A stretch of DNA of 64,000 bases from assembly GCA_019454045.1 (NCBI GenBank), contig SKCR01033440.1, positions 36,472 through 100,471 on the forward strand. The letters are read 5' to 3'. Numbering within the stretch: the first letter of the stretch is position 1; the number at the start of each line of letters is the position of its first letter. The stretch is from Zanthoxylum bungeanum. Lineage: Eukaryota; Streptophyta; Magnoliopsida; Sapindales; Rutaceae. Positions 45,563 through 57,631 of this stretch are shown in pieces. Below the pieces are notes generated by a model. It did not search any database, was not told where the DNA came from, and was given only the letters and a program-made list of their open reading frames with translations. A program made the translations under genes and the position numbers.

Positions 45563-47812
45563 CTCAGACATCAGGCGGTGACTGTGTGTTGAGGGGATTG
45601 GGTGAGGAATCCATGCAGAACCAGGCAAAGGATGGACGTTTGAACTGGATCCAATTCGAGTGGTGGAAGAAACACCTCCAGAAGAGCTTCCAGTGACCGA
45701 ACTCCAGCTCGTTGGAACTCGAACCATGTTTCTCATCTCAGCTGAAGGCACAAACATCGGATGCTCTGCATTGTTTCTTGGGATGCTTCTTCCATTTCCT
45801 TCCTCTTGCAACGCGGCACCTCTCTCTCCAGAACTGCCAACTCTTGAACTGGAAGCACCCCTCCAAGGGAAACGACGTACGTTACGTGAAAAAGAAGAAG
45901 CATGCACAGCATGGGGCTGGATCTGGTGTGCATTTATATTTCCACATACTGGTGCTTCTGATCTCAATTCCGGAGAATCAATGAAGGGAAGAGGTATTGT
46001 TGACGGCTGAGGGGGAGCAATATTTGACCACCTGCTACTCCCTCTTGAGGATAATGGTACAGGTTCCTGCTGATGTCTAGGATCCCCTCTCCTACCAAAA
46101 CTTCTCAGGCGGCTTTCTGTATTATCTATGAGACCAGAAGAAGGAAGATTGTCCTCTACAACTCTCAAACCAACCCCAAATATAGGCTTTGGAAGCTCAG
46201 AAGGACAAACACAAGGGGAATTTCGCAAAGGTGGAGAAAGACTTAAGCTGCTAGACGTGTCATAACGAGCAGAGCATCCATTTTCAGCTTGCAGAAAGCA
46301 ACTTGAACTTCCTGCTGAACAAGACTGTGCAGATGTACCTTCAGGGGCCTTCCTCTTGCAGGATAAACCCAAACCACCCAGGGATGAACCTGCGTTACCA
46401 TTGTTTTCCTCCACCATAAAACCAGAGCTTCTAGATGATGTCCCAACTTTATCAGAAGAGGAACTGACAAGAGATGCCTGCCGTGTTTGTAGTCCACTAG
46501 AGTTGCAGAGATTTCGGCCTAAAACCGTTCCCATACCCTGTCCACCACCATCACTGTTGCTCACATATACACCTGCATTTAGATTCAAATTTTGTGGGGC
46601 AGATGGAAATAAAGACCGAGGGAATTCTGATAATCTTTGCTGACCACCTGTTGAGGGGTCGTGGTGAGGAATCCAGGCAGAAGTGGGCGAAGGGTGACTG
46701 CTTGAATTGGATCCAGTTCGAGTGGTTGAAGAAATTCCTCCAGAAGAGCTTCCAGTGGCCAAACCCCAACTTGTTGAATCCTGCACCATGTTTCTCATCT
46801 CAACTGATGGAACAAACATGGGATGCTCTGCATTGTTTCTTTGGATGTTTCTTGTGTTTCCTTCTTCTCGCAAGGCAGCACCTCTCTCTCCAGACGCAAA
46901 AGAACTAGATAAATGGCCAATTCTTGAACTGGAAGCATCACTCCAAGGAAAACGATGCACATTTCTTGAAAAAGCAGAAACATGCACAGCATGAGGTTGG
47001 TTCTGGGCTGCATTTGTATCTGTGCCTACTGCTGATGCCGATCTCAATTCCAGAGAATCGCCAAAGGGAAGAGGTATTTGGGACAAATGAGTGGAAGCAT
47101 TTGAACACCCGCTACTCCCTCTTGATGATAAATTGAATGGTACAGATTCCTGCTGATGTCCGGGATCCCCTATTCTACCAAAACTTCTCAGGCAGTTCTC
47201 TGCATTTCCAATGCCACCTGAAGAAGGAAAACAATCTTCTTCTGTTCGCATACCAACCCCAAGGGAATTTCGAGAAGGTGGAGACAAACTTAAGCTGCTA
47301 GATGTGCCATAACAAACCGAGACACTATTTTCAGCTAGTGGAAAGCAACTTGAACTTCCTGCAGAACAAGAATCTGCAGATGTACCTTCAAGGGCCTTCC
47401 TCTTGCAGGATATACCCCAACCATCAAGAGACAAACCTGCATCATTGATTTCCTCCACCATAAAACCAGAATCTTCAGATAAAGTCCCAACATTACCACT
47501 ATTGCCCACATATCCTGCATTTAGATTGAAATTTTGTGGAGTATGACTAGAGCTGGAGCCTTGCAAAAACGAAGGCCCTCTTCTGTCCTGATCATCAGTG
47601 TGACCAATATTACGCCTACCAAGAAAAAGGGTACTTGTTGGTTCTAATAGCCTTTCTTCTGAAGTTGCACCACCTCCAGTATGAGCACTACAGGAAGTAG
47701 TCCAACCATGTTCCATTTCCATTCCATCATCTTTCATCTGATTCTGTGAACTCAAACTAGAGCTAGGTTCACCCGTACTCCAGCCACTTAAGCCCAGAAC
47801 ATCATGAGTCAC
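45563..47812 (-). CDS. Large exon of the MBR-like gene, open and doubled
   Basis: About 750 codons without a stop, in frame from about 47870 to the donor site GAG/GTTTGT at 45563. It is Ser-, Gly- and Asn-rich and probably disordered. Two copies of a unit of about 350 residues follow one another: each has NLNAG, SGFMVEE, SCKRKA-EGTSA, CSAGSSSCF, SLSLSPP-RNS, FSRNV-RFPW, SSSR, ERGAAL-EEG, NNAEHPMFVPS-EMRNMV and SAWIPH. DNA offset between copies is about 1062 bp (for example 46787 and 45725). Relatives have, to my knowledge, a single copy. The nominal start at 47812 is not an ATG; the true start would be upstream or an internal ATG in QNQMKDDG. Confidence 0.8.
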
Positions 47813-48593
47813 AGCATTTACACATGTTGCACCACCAGAAGCTACTGCATAATTTGATAAATGGGCTTCGGTAGGAGCATGCTATGCAAAGAAGTCTGCT
47901 GATTTATACTGGTGTTATTGAAAAAAGACCCTGGTCGATATTCACAGATTAGAGGAAGGAATCAATTGTACTCCCTAGACCTTGCATTTGGGCCAATTAA
48001 TCCAACCAGAACCAGTGCACGATTTTAAACAATGATCCAAATTTCAAACATGAATGGCAGGACAATTTCTCATACAACCAACAGCGGAAAGGATGATCAC
48101 CGACTCAAGGATAGCTGAAAAACTGAAAAGATGTAGCAATGTCAAATAGCAATATAATTAAAATAATAAAATAGTAAAAAATGACTAAACCAGGAAAAAG
48201 AAAATAAAACCAATTCGAAGAAAATTCTTGCAAAATGTGCTCCGGCTCTCCCCTCCTCATCATGGTTGCAATACTCCCATGACACATTTGGTGTGCACTT
48301 AGCACAAAATTTCAAACAGTTAGATCAAAATCTAGCTACACCAAAACTTAAGAGCAGCATATACATGAGATATCGCCATGACTGAGCTATGAACATATTC
48401 CATAACACAAGATTTTTATGATTCCACCACTACTATTTAAGTCTCACGTGTTCTTTTCAACACAACTTGCAAGCTGCAACTATAACAATGTACTTGCCAA
48501 TATCAAATTGTAAGCATACAAAGCTAATTATGCCAAATATTATTTTCATCCAACAAAAGTATACGAGTTAAAATATGTAAATACTACAAATAC

Positions 48594-49260
48594 CTTGCCC
48601 TTCAGCAGCAAGAGTATTTCATGTAAGTTCAATAAATTGACCTGAAACCCAAAAAATAAAACAATGAAGCAGGACCATCCATTAATAGCCAATATGAGCA
48701 AAATTAAATATCTACATTATCACTGGCACGTTGAAACATCCACAAAACAAACTCAAAACAAATAAAAATTTAAACTTCACAGAAAAAACTTCCCCAAAAA
48801 AATCGTCAAGCCACTGCTTATACTACCAAAGTACCCAAAAAATGAAAAGGAACAAATTCATCAACTTATTTAATTTTTTTTTAAAAAAAATACAATTTTA
48901 TATAGAATTTCTATACACGATATCAAAAATCAAAATATCACATAAAAAACGAAAATTTAAAAGAAGAAAAAAAAACCAGAGAAAATAAAAGCCCAAATTG
49001 GTCAACTTAATCCCTCAGAAAAGCAGAAGACTTGATATAAAATTAAAAACAATACCCAGAAAAAATTAATTAAAAATCGAATATCAATGAAAAACAACGT
49101 TAATTTTTTTTTAATACAGATAATCACCTGAGAGAGAAGATCGATGAAACCAAGAAATGAAATAAGGGTTAGAGTAAGTGAAATATGAACAAAAAACATA
49201 AGCTAGTGGTGGAAAGAATCAGAAAACCAGAAGCGTTAATGGACTTTTGTGGTAATTTAT
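48594..49260 (-). other. Probable 5' UTR exons of the MBR-like gene
   Basis: Two candidate non-coding exons on the minus strand: one ending at a CTCTCTCAG/GTGATT donor at 49128 and reaching back to about 49260, and a 48-bp one (48641-48594) between GTTTCAG and AAG/GTATTT. Both have good plant splice signals. The intervening DNA and 47990-48593 show no coding sequence. The promoter would lie right of 49260. Confidence 0.4.
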
Positions 49261-50099
49261 TTTCTGAGTTGGCCTTCACTCTCTCTCTTTCAGTTAATTT
49301 TTTTTTTTATATATTTATTTATTGCATTTTAGCAGAGTAAAAGAGAGAATAAAAATGATATACATAAATGGGAGGACAAGCAGCACAACAACCGGTGAGC
49401 CTGGAAGCCCTGGATGGGATTCAAAAAATAAAACGAGAGAGAGAGATGTGAAAATATTTAATTTCATAATTTGCAAGCACAAATATAAATATGATAAAAA
49501 AATGGCAAAAATGTAAAAGTGACCCTCTAACTTTCATGTTTTTTCATTTAAGTCTGTTAACTTTCAGTTTTGTCAATTCAATGTTCCGTTATAAATTCAT
49601 CACTGTTGCCATTAGAAATAACGGTAAAAACAAAGTAAATGTACTTTGTCTGTTATTTAATTAATACCCTCAATTAGAAAATATAGGCAGACATATGAAG
49701 CTAAATCAAAGTAAATGTACTCTACTTGCATCTTCGAGTTATTTTTTGTCAAAAACACATATCCCAAATTCAATATGATTTTTTGTCAAAAAAATATAAA
49801 AATTATAATTAGTACTAGTAACGAAGATATGTATTTATTATAAGAGATTAAGATAATCAAATGTTTTACCTACTATATTTAGACTCGAATCGAATGATTC
49901 GATTGTGTTATTTCCAATCCTTAAAAAAAGAAAACACGAGACGATACATTTTACACTGCAGTTGATCAGTGGGGACCCTAGCGACGAGTGTGGAAAATAA
50001 TTATACGCAACTTATTTAGCAAAAATTTAATGGTTAGACATTACAGTACATGCGATTGCACAGAATCAAAAGTATTGGTTGACAAAAAATAACTCGAAG
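49261..50099. other. Intergenic DNA, no gene found
   Basis: AT-rich. A 64-codon plus-strand frame at 49322 has no recognisable features. A direct repeat (AAAGTAAATGTACT near 49632 and 49706) is present. Confidence 0.5.
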
Positions 50100-50855
50100 A
50101 TGATTACCACCTATCTGTCACCTGAAAAGCGACCATATAGGCGGTGTCATATTATATTACATAAATAAAATCATCCATTAAGGCAGTATCAACTTTTAAT
50201 CCAAGTTATTAGATTATAATTTCCATTTTATAAATTAAGTGAGATTGACTAGATAATCATATTAAATGTTTCACCCGTCCCCTAGCGGAAATTAAGTATG
50301 AAACATAAAATAAAAATAAAACAAATAAACTATTATTGAAACTAAAAATAAAAGTACATAATTAAAAATACAAAAATATAAACACACAAGATACAGTCCT
50401 CAGATCCTTATTCAGAACCATCTGGAAAGTATGAAAATTCAAAATGAAATCGAAATCTATTTATAGACAAATAATCCTTCTATACGTCGCGACGCGATGA
50501 GCTGTCAACGCGTTCTTCTGATATCCTGACACGTGTCCATGGAGTGCTGCGCGTCGCGATGCGTAGGTGATCTACATCATGACGCGCAAACAGTAATTGT
50601 CGACAACTTCATAATAGAGGCGCGTCGCGATGCAAAGAGGTATGCGCATCGCGACGCGTGAGCAGTGAAATTCCATTTTTGCCCTTTTTGTCCGTTCTTC
50701 GTCGTTTTAGCTCCGATTTGATTTCATTGAGTCCTAAATCTTTATTTATCATCAAAAAATAACACAAAAAATATCAAAACGTTCATCAAAACCGAGAAAC
50801 TAAACAAATATTAGCTCAAAGGGGCTATAAAATGTGATATATTTTCCGCTCATCA
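50100..50855 (-). repeat. Truncated gypsy LTR D, related to the E LTR
   Basis: The right end at 50855 reads TGATGAGCGGAAAATATATCAC on the minus strand, like the E LTR start TGATGAGTGGTAAATGTATCAC. The TATA box CTATAAATAG (50457-50466) and the palindromic GTCGCGAC motifs (near 50485, 50551, 50622 and 50646) lie in the same order as in E. The left end is lost (about 50100). It abuts the truncated 5' LTR of element C. Confidence 0.7.
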
Positions 50856-53202
50856 TATATATATATTAGACAAAGACCCAATAATATATTTTGTAGTGCG
50901 CAGTTACAAAGTAGTTTGTAATTGACATTGGGAAGTGACACTGCTAGAAGTATATATCAAATAAAGTTCATGGTCAAGATTCACTAACACATGTCGGTTG
51001 GTAAAATCCGTTAGTACATGTCGTATATCGAGACTTGGTTCGATGGTTTATCCCAATGAACCATGAGTTTTGGGAGACTCGTATAGACATGTAGGTATTT
51101 ATTTGATAAACATTGAACGACTCACCGAAAATTTCCTAATATATGGTACACCAACGTCAATAAGAATCTTCTCGAGTCGAGTAGCATAGTGGTCCTTTGA
51201 CTTGAGATACCACTGTGGATATATGAGATATCATCCACACTTTGATGGCAGTCATGTCACCGATCTATTTAGATCAGACCTCCGCCTGTTCATTGGGTGT
51301 GGACTGATGCTCATGATATCCTATGAGTATCAGATAGGATTCTTCAGTCTTGTGTACAGGGCATAGGTATCAAGTACGTATTTATGATCTAGTAAATCCA
51401 TGGTCGTGGTATACTTCAGAAGCGAGTTCCGAGTATTATTTAGATATCATAAATTTAAAAGTCGACTATATTATACTTTAGGGATTTGACGTTCTTATCT
51501 ATATCCCCGGTATAATATTGATAGCCTGTGACATGGGGATTATACGTATGCAATGACCTCGACTTACATAGTTTAGCGAGATTATCTGTGGTCGTCATAA
51601 TTCATGAGTGGGTGAATTATGGACATGAAATTAGATTCCGTGACCGATAAACCTAAACTTAGAGAGTCCCATAATATGAAGTGTACTCGTTGAGCACTTG
51701 GACAACGCGTTATGAATAATATAGATTATTCATAATACTTCACCGGATTAAATGAGTTAATTTGAATCGTTTAAAATGTTAAACGAAAATACATGCATTA
51801 GGGGCATTTTGGTCAACTAGTAATTAATATGTATTTGTATTTGATACAAGATTTGATTTGATACATATTAATTAATTGTCAAATGAGACTTTGACACATG
51901 TCATTAATATATGTATTTGTTATTTAATGTAAATAAAAAGACATATATAATAATAATCGCATAAATTAATTATTTAGATGTTTAAATGTTAAATATCTAG
52001 ATAATCAAATTATTTCAATATTACATAATTGTTATGCAATATGTTTGATTATTATTGGTTACATGTGGCATGATTTCATTAAGCTTAAAGTTTACAAATT
52101 GGACTTGTTAACTTAAAGCTTATTATTATTTATTAATTAATAAGATTAATTGACCAAATGACCAAAATACCCATATTCCCCCCTAATTCGGTTAAGGCTC
52201 ACTATTTAAAGTGAAAATTTTTCATTTCCCACTTACTTAGAAGCCATGGCCGAAACCACCCCAAAAGAAAAGCTCTCAATTTTGTTTAGAGAAAACAATG
52301 AAGAAAGTGAAGAAATTCAAGAAAAAGTTTAAGGAAATTACAAGATCTGGAGGTAATCTTCAATAATCTTAAAATTAGAAAGCTTGTTTCTTGTTCTTGA
52401 ATATCTAGAATAGTTCTAGGGTTTATTCCTTTCTTATATTTTGGGGCTTTTTGATTTGGAGGATGGGTTTGGAGGCTTTATGCATGTGTGAAATTGGATT
52501 ATATAATATTATTGTAATATTTGTTCAATTTTGTCATTTGATGACTTGTTGCCTTTCTAGAGTGTTATGACCCATCTTTTAACTCCTATAATTGTTCTTG
52601 GTTTCTTCATTTGTGATGACTTTGGTTGGTGTGATTATTAATATGATTAATGTTGAGAAAATTATTTTTAACGCATGAAAAATGATATTTTTAGTTCCAA
52701 ATTAGATCTGGAAATTCTGTATTTTTGGTGAAGAAAAGTATGTTGTATAAATGTATTGGATGTGTTTTGGGCATTGGAACAATTTCCGGAAATTATTTCG
52801 GAGTTGAAATATGCGAAAACGGTGAAAAACGGCGTTATCGGGTGAGTTTCAAGCTTACCGGGTGTCCGCTATCCAAACAGTGAATTAGTCACTGTTCAGG
52901 CAGCCCATGAACTTCCCAAGTACTATTGGAGCTGACCTGGGTAGCCCCCATGTGTATTGGTTGGTCGGTTCGGATAAAAACGTATTTATGTCATTTTGCG
53001 GAAAAACGTTTTCGTAAAAATTTCGAGATGTTTTTAACCTATTTATGTCTTTATTTGATATCGAATAAATATTTCTAGGTGAAATATAAATGAATTATTC
53101 ATATTGGATATTGAATAATTTATTTGGTAACTTTAAAAGTTTTAAAGTTACGATTTCACCCGAACCGCGAGTTTTCGCTGCGCCCGCACTAAAACCCCAA
53201 CA
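50856..53202 (+). repeat. 5' LTR of element C, 5'-truncated
   Basis: Homologous to the B LTR from the point TATATTAGACAAAGACC onward, ending in ACCCCAACA before the primer site. Includes the near-invariant block at about 51258-51305. Confidence 0.88.
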
Positions 53203-53205
53203 AAA

Positions 53206-53216
53206 TGGTATCAGAG
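53206..53216 (+). promoter_or_regulatory. Primer binding site of element C
   Basis: TGGTATCAGAG three bases inside the LTR; the last base of the canonical 12-mer is changed (A for C). Confidence 0.88.
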
Positions 53217-56200
53217 AAGGTATTATCCTTCATCCATTACATTTGTCATGCTTGATATATGATATATAATCCAATGTTGATATTTGCACATGCATGTAAT
53301 TTAGATGTTTCTTAATATTTCGGTTCTACGCTAACAAAAAACATAACAGAGATTTAATGGTTAAGTTAAGTTATGTTTTCCGAGGTAGAATTGAACTGTT
53401 GAGAAATTTATCTAAATCAAAATCTGCAATTTATGTGGAGTAAACCCTCTTTAGGAATATCCCCGCTTAAATAAGACATTAAAGTAACTTATATTAGGAA
53501 TACTTGTTTCTTGGTCCGCCTTGTCAGTACGGATGCAAATGATTTCCTGATATTGTAGTTGTATCGTGCCAAAGCTGTGCAGTAATGGATGATGGTAGTT
53601 CATTTGCACTGGTAGAATTTATATGATAAGAGACAAATTCAAGTGAAAGTGGAAATTCTGAACGTGCCAAAGCTGTCAGGACTACATCGGTAGCTTGAGT
53701 TTGTCACTGATAAGTGAAGCCTTGATACGTCTCCTTGTGAACGTGCCAAAGCTGTCATAACGAGAAACAGTCAATACCAAAATTAGGAGCCACAATGAGT
53801 GTGATTGACAATGAGTTGTCTACCTGTGAATATACGTAGGCGAGAACGTGCCAAAGCAGTGAGTCAAAATATATTCATGGGGTCCACTTCTCACTATTGA
53901 ATTCAATTTAATTATTGAATTCCCGTCTTCCGTTGGGGATTACGGTATTATGTAAAGTAGTGGGAGGCATTGCTGGGTTAAAAATCCATAACTAAGGCAG
54001 TGTGTAATATTATGAAAAAGGCCGCTAATTTTTCTTTATTCTATATTGTTGATAGAATTGAACTTCTAATCCACTGTATGCATATTATTTGTATATGTTT
54101 TCTGACTTTCCTTATGGTTGCAGATTTCTAGAATAGGTTCTAGATTTAGAGTAGGCTTGGATATTGTTAGATTAGACAAAACCATCAGGAACTATTGTTC
54201 CAATTTTCTTGGAAAATCAAGATGGTTAGTGATTTAGTTATTAAGTCACATTAGGTAATCTAAATAGATATCTGTTTTAGGATATAATAGTCTAGAGAGA
54301 ATAGTTTCTTTTGCAGTAAGAATTGACCTGAATTAGTTAATGTCTCGAGATTCTTGACTGGCAATAAGAAAACCCCATTAGGTATTTGTTTATCTGATAA
54401 TGACGTTTCTTGGATTTAATGACCCTTAGAGGTTTTTTGTCAGACACAGTTTGCTAATCAATTATCTACAATTTTTATGAATAGTGAAGGCAAATTATAA
54501 AGCTAAAGAAAAGGGATGTGATAATTGTGTATAGAGAATATTGATTCTCACAATACGACAACTGTAGGTATTGGATACCAGATCTCCGGTCTAGTTATTT
54601 AAAATATTGTTTAATGATTGTTTTGATATTTGATATCAGAACTTGCGACTATTGGATAGTTACTTGTTCTTTGTAACCAGTTATTTCATATTTTAATATG
54701 ACTAGTAGTGTCATTGATGAAAAGATAAATATTAAGAAAAATATTCGGTTAAGTAAATAACTTAGAACAATATTTTATGAGATTTTATCACTTAAACATT
54801 AGATGCTTATTCTGTATGGTAAAGGATGGTCTGATACGAGATAACACCATATATCCTTATCCATTTAATGAATATTATATTCAAGGAGTGATTAAATCTC
54901 ATTTAACCAATGATTTTTATTGGACCACAAATTTATTAAACTAATACATTGGATGTATGTAGCTTAATGAATTATATATTGCCTTAGAAAGTTTTCTTTA
55001 CTTCGTAACTTAGTTAATGAGTTGTCATAACTTAGTTACATGTTTCTAAAAGAATACATATTGAACGTCTTGAATGGTTTGAGAACTTTCAATATGTTTC
55101 TGATGAAACACGAATATAATAATTTGACTGGTTCAAAGATATTCAATTTGAAGTTTTGAAAAATGTATCCTTAAAATTCATCATAATTCTTTGAATTGTT
55201 CAAAGTTGTTTGATATGATCAAACATATAAATTTATGGAAAATTAGTTCTAAGGTTATTTATGAATATGATTTATGAATATGATTCTTACTCAATATTAT
55301 TCTTCTACAATTCCATCGTGATGGAATTGGTCAGTGAGAGAAATCGAATCTTATATGATTTGATTCGTTTGATATTGAGTGTTACCGAATTAGTTTCAAT
55401 ACTCTTGGGGATATACTCCAGTAACACTAATTCATCCTTTTTAATTAAGGTTCCATTAGTTTCTACAGTAGAAAATTCGAATCTTGAAAAGTTTGAGATT
55501 TGAATCTTTCTTTTGTATAATGGTTATATAGTTGAAAGTACTTGCGCCTCGGAGGTACAAGTAAAAGTTTATCATTTATTCTATTTCATAGAATATTTTA
55601 TTCTATTTGATAGAATATCTTTTCTATGATCCCGAGTAATAAAATTATTTTATTACTTGGTGTGTAACATCAGATGTTAACGATTCTAGAAAAGACTTGA
55701 CTTATTGAAGTCAAATATGAGAGTGATAAACTATAAATGGAACTAAGTAATTAATAAGATAAAAAGATCATTGGATAGCTTCCATATAAGTTGTCTCTAA
55801 TCACAATAATTGAATAATTAAGGATCTGTTGGTTAATGTTGATATTAAACTATGTATTTTAGTTAGGAATACAAAGTGGCGTTCCTCAATGGTTTCTTCG
55901 AAGAAGAGATCCATTGTGATTTCTTTGCTTGAAGAGTCCATTCTAGAATGGCCCTGAAGTTTATTTTCTTCTAAGATCGCAGTTTGGTATAATGGCTTAT
56001 AGAGCCTATTGTAGACTCAGGTGAGCTTTCCGGAAATCTGTGATCTCTAATTTGGTACAGTCAGATTGCCTGATTTTATCAAAGCATAGAGAATACATAT
56101 GTGATAATAGGGTCAGTGGGAGCGTACAAATTTCTTTCTAGTGTTATATATCCTAACGACATTATCATTATTAATGTAATAATGAGATGTTTGTAAGATA

Positions 56201-57165
56201 CAAGGTTTACATAAGTCTTCTTTTCTCCATGAAAGTAGTGGAGTAGCCTATGTTATATTTGATATAAAGTTCCATATATGATTCAAAACAAGAGACTTGT
56301 GAGATACTCCAATTAGTCGTGCATTAGATATGATCTAATAAAGGACACATCAATACTATCTGTGTGACAATAGTATAACTATTTGACAATTAGTGTGTCT
56401 TCTGTATATAATATTTATCTTTCGTAAAAGGGTGATTCCTTTGTCGAAAGAGAAATTTATTAGAATGTCTAATCAATCTTATGCATCATAGGATGATGAC
56501 ATAATGTATATTATATTATGTACGATTAAAGATATCAATTTAATCGTAATTGTTATGAGTTATTTTGATACATTGTAGACCATAGGATGAGTCATGAAAC
56601 ATGTTCTTTGTTATCTTGGAGATATTAAGAATGAGTTTCTTATTCATTGGGAATATAGTCTGCGACCATTAGGATCAAATTAGTTTTGAATATAGTTATG
56701 ACATTAGATGGTCTATGTCATATCGAGTCAGAAAAGATACAGTGGGAGTGTCACAGTTGATTCTACTGTATTAGTGGAATTAGTTGTAACTTATGAAGTA
56801 TTGACTTATTAAGTTGCATAGTGACCTTATAGATTAAAAGTTTTAATATTAGTATTGTGCTTGTGGTTGTCTGTATAGTATTTTGGATTTGATCCTTACA
56901 AACATAGACAACTTAGTAGCTGTAGTACAATATTGATGTTGCATTTGAGTCATATTGATGTCTAACTTAGTTATACAATATATGAATGATGTTGGCTAAG
57001 GGAAACGATTGGGTTTGTTGGACAAACTCAATATGCTATAGCGGGCTTACTTGTTGTTGCCTACCTCTTGAGTGATAGGCCAACTCTTGAGGACCATGCG
57101 TATGTAGTACATATTTAGATGTGTATATGATACCGTGGATTGGCACTAGGGCAAGTGGGAGAAAT
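53217..57165 (+). pseudogene. Element C leader and pol remnants
   Basis: The first 2 kb are leader, matching B. From about 55870 traces of reverse transcriptase remain (for example AFLNGFFEEEI at about 55880) and of RNase H (near 56760), with many stops and frame changes. No open frame above 80 codons survives. A purine tract GGCAAGTGGGAGAAA (57150-57165) precedes the 3' LTR. Confidence 0.75.
53565..53860 (+). repeat. Four spaced CGTGCCAAAGCTGT motifs (C leader)
   Basis: Copies at 53565-53578, 53663-53676, 53743-53756 and, as CGTGCCAAAGCAGT, 53847-53860. Same order as in B and, diverged, in A. Confidence 0.85.
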
Positions 57166-57401
57166 TGTTGGGGTTTGTGCTCGAAGTGCCAATCCGAATC
57201 GTATTTATGTCCGATTCATGAATACAAATAATTTCATTTTCCATAATATTACTTAATTATGGTAATACTTCTTACTTTTATATACATATTCGATTTAATT
57301 ACGATTAGATTGAAATTATATGATTTAGTGATATGTAGTGCGCAGTTACAAAGTAGTTTGTAATTGACATTGGGAAGTGACACTACTAGAAGTATATATC
57401 A
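57166..57401 (+). repeat. 3' LTR of element C, truncated
   Basis: Starts TGTTGGGGTTTGTGC and matches the B LTR start and the 5' LTR of C up to TATATATCA at 57401, where homology stops and LOG-like sequence begins. Compared with the 5' LTR it lacks about 35 bp near 57330. Confidence 0.88.
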
Positions 57402-57631
57402 TAAGTTAAGGGTTGGTCAATTAAATCATCACATTTTCTTGCAGTTAGGAAGATATCTCTTACCGGTTTTGAAATAAACCCATTTCTTTTGGCATCTTCA
57501 AGAAATACAAAAAGAAAATCGAAAAATCCATTAACATTAAACAGTTCAATGGGTTTTTGGTGAATATTAAAGTTTGCCCATGACGTGACTGTGAATATTT
57601 CTTCCAACGTTCCTAGCGCACCTATGACCGG
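57402..57631 (-). pseudogene. LOG-like gene fragment (C-terminal part)
   Basis: On the minus strand the fragment enters at GALGTLEEIFT, part of the PGGxGTxxE nucleotide-binding motif of LOG enzymes with the Gly-Gly changed, and reads open through NIHQKPIELFNVNGFFDF to LIDQPLTY, where element C sequence begins. It is clearly related to, but diverged from, the LOG gene at 60834-61403 (over a third of residues differ), so it is not a recent copy. It is cut on the left by the truncated C LTR and on the right by the end of the E LTR. It has no start and cannot be functional. Confidence 0.85.

Larger units (their letters stand above)
41199..47987 (-). pseudogene. MBR1/MBR2-like RING-H2 E3 ligase gene, broken
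   Basis: Exons on the minus strand: start codon at 47987 (MQG) with the first coding part to about 47890; large exon to 45563; 44093-44043 (IRQVLNAMHRGENVGIE); 43189-43092; 43006-42863 (ELLALEERIGDV to CICQ); 41432-41199 (EEYTNGDNLG, then CGHDFHTDC and CPIC, stop at 41199). All introns after the large exon have GT/AG ends and phase 0. This is the layout of plant MBR1/MBR2-type ligases, which ubiquitinate nuclear partners. Breaks: in-frame TAA at codon 13 (47949-47951), single-base losses near 47930 and 47878, and a single-base loss in the 98-bp exon that puts the RING out of frame. The first zinc-binding Cys of the RING is Trp (PWCICQ). The large exon is internally doubled. A decaying gene, or one hit by assembly errors. 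Confidence 0.82.
50856..57401 (+). mobile_element. Element C: decayed Ty1/copia, relative of A and B
   Basis: The 5' LTR (50856-53202) lacks its first part, lost where LTR D abuts. The primer site is at 53206; the 3' LTR starts at 57166 and is cut at 57401. The LTR matches B closely and A more distantly. The interior has the shared leader and only traces of pol. Confidence 0.88.

Noticed and set aside
45660..47136. Series of plus-strand frames of 70-116 codons
   Set aside because: Antisense to the doubled exon; they come in pairs because the exon is duplicated.
55261..55503. 80-codon plus-strand frame in element C
   Set aside because: Lies in decayed element sequence with no recognisable domain.
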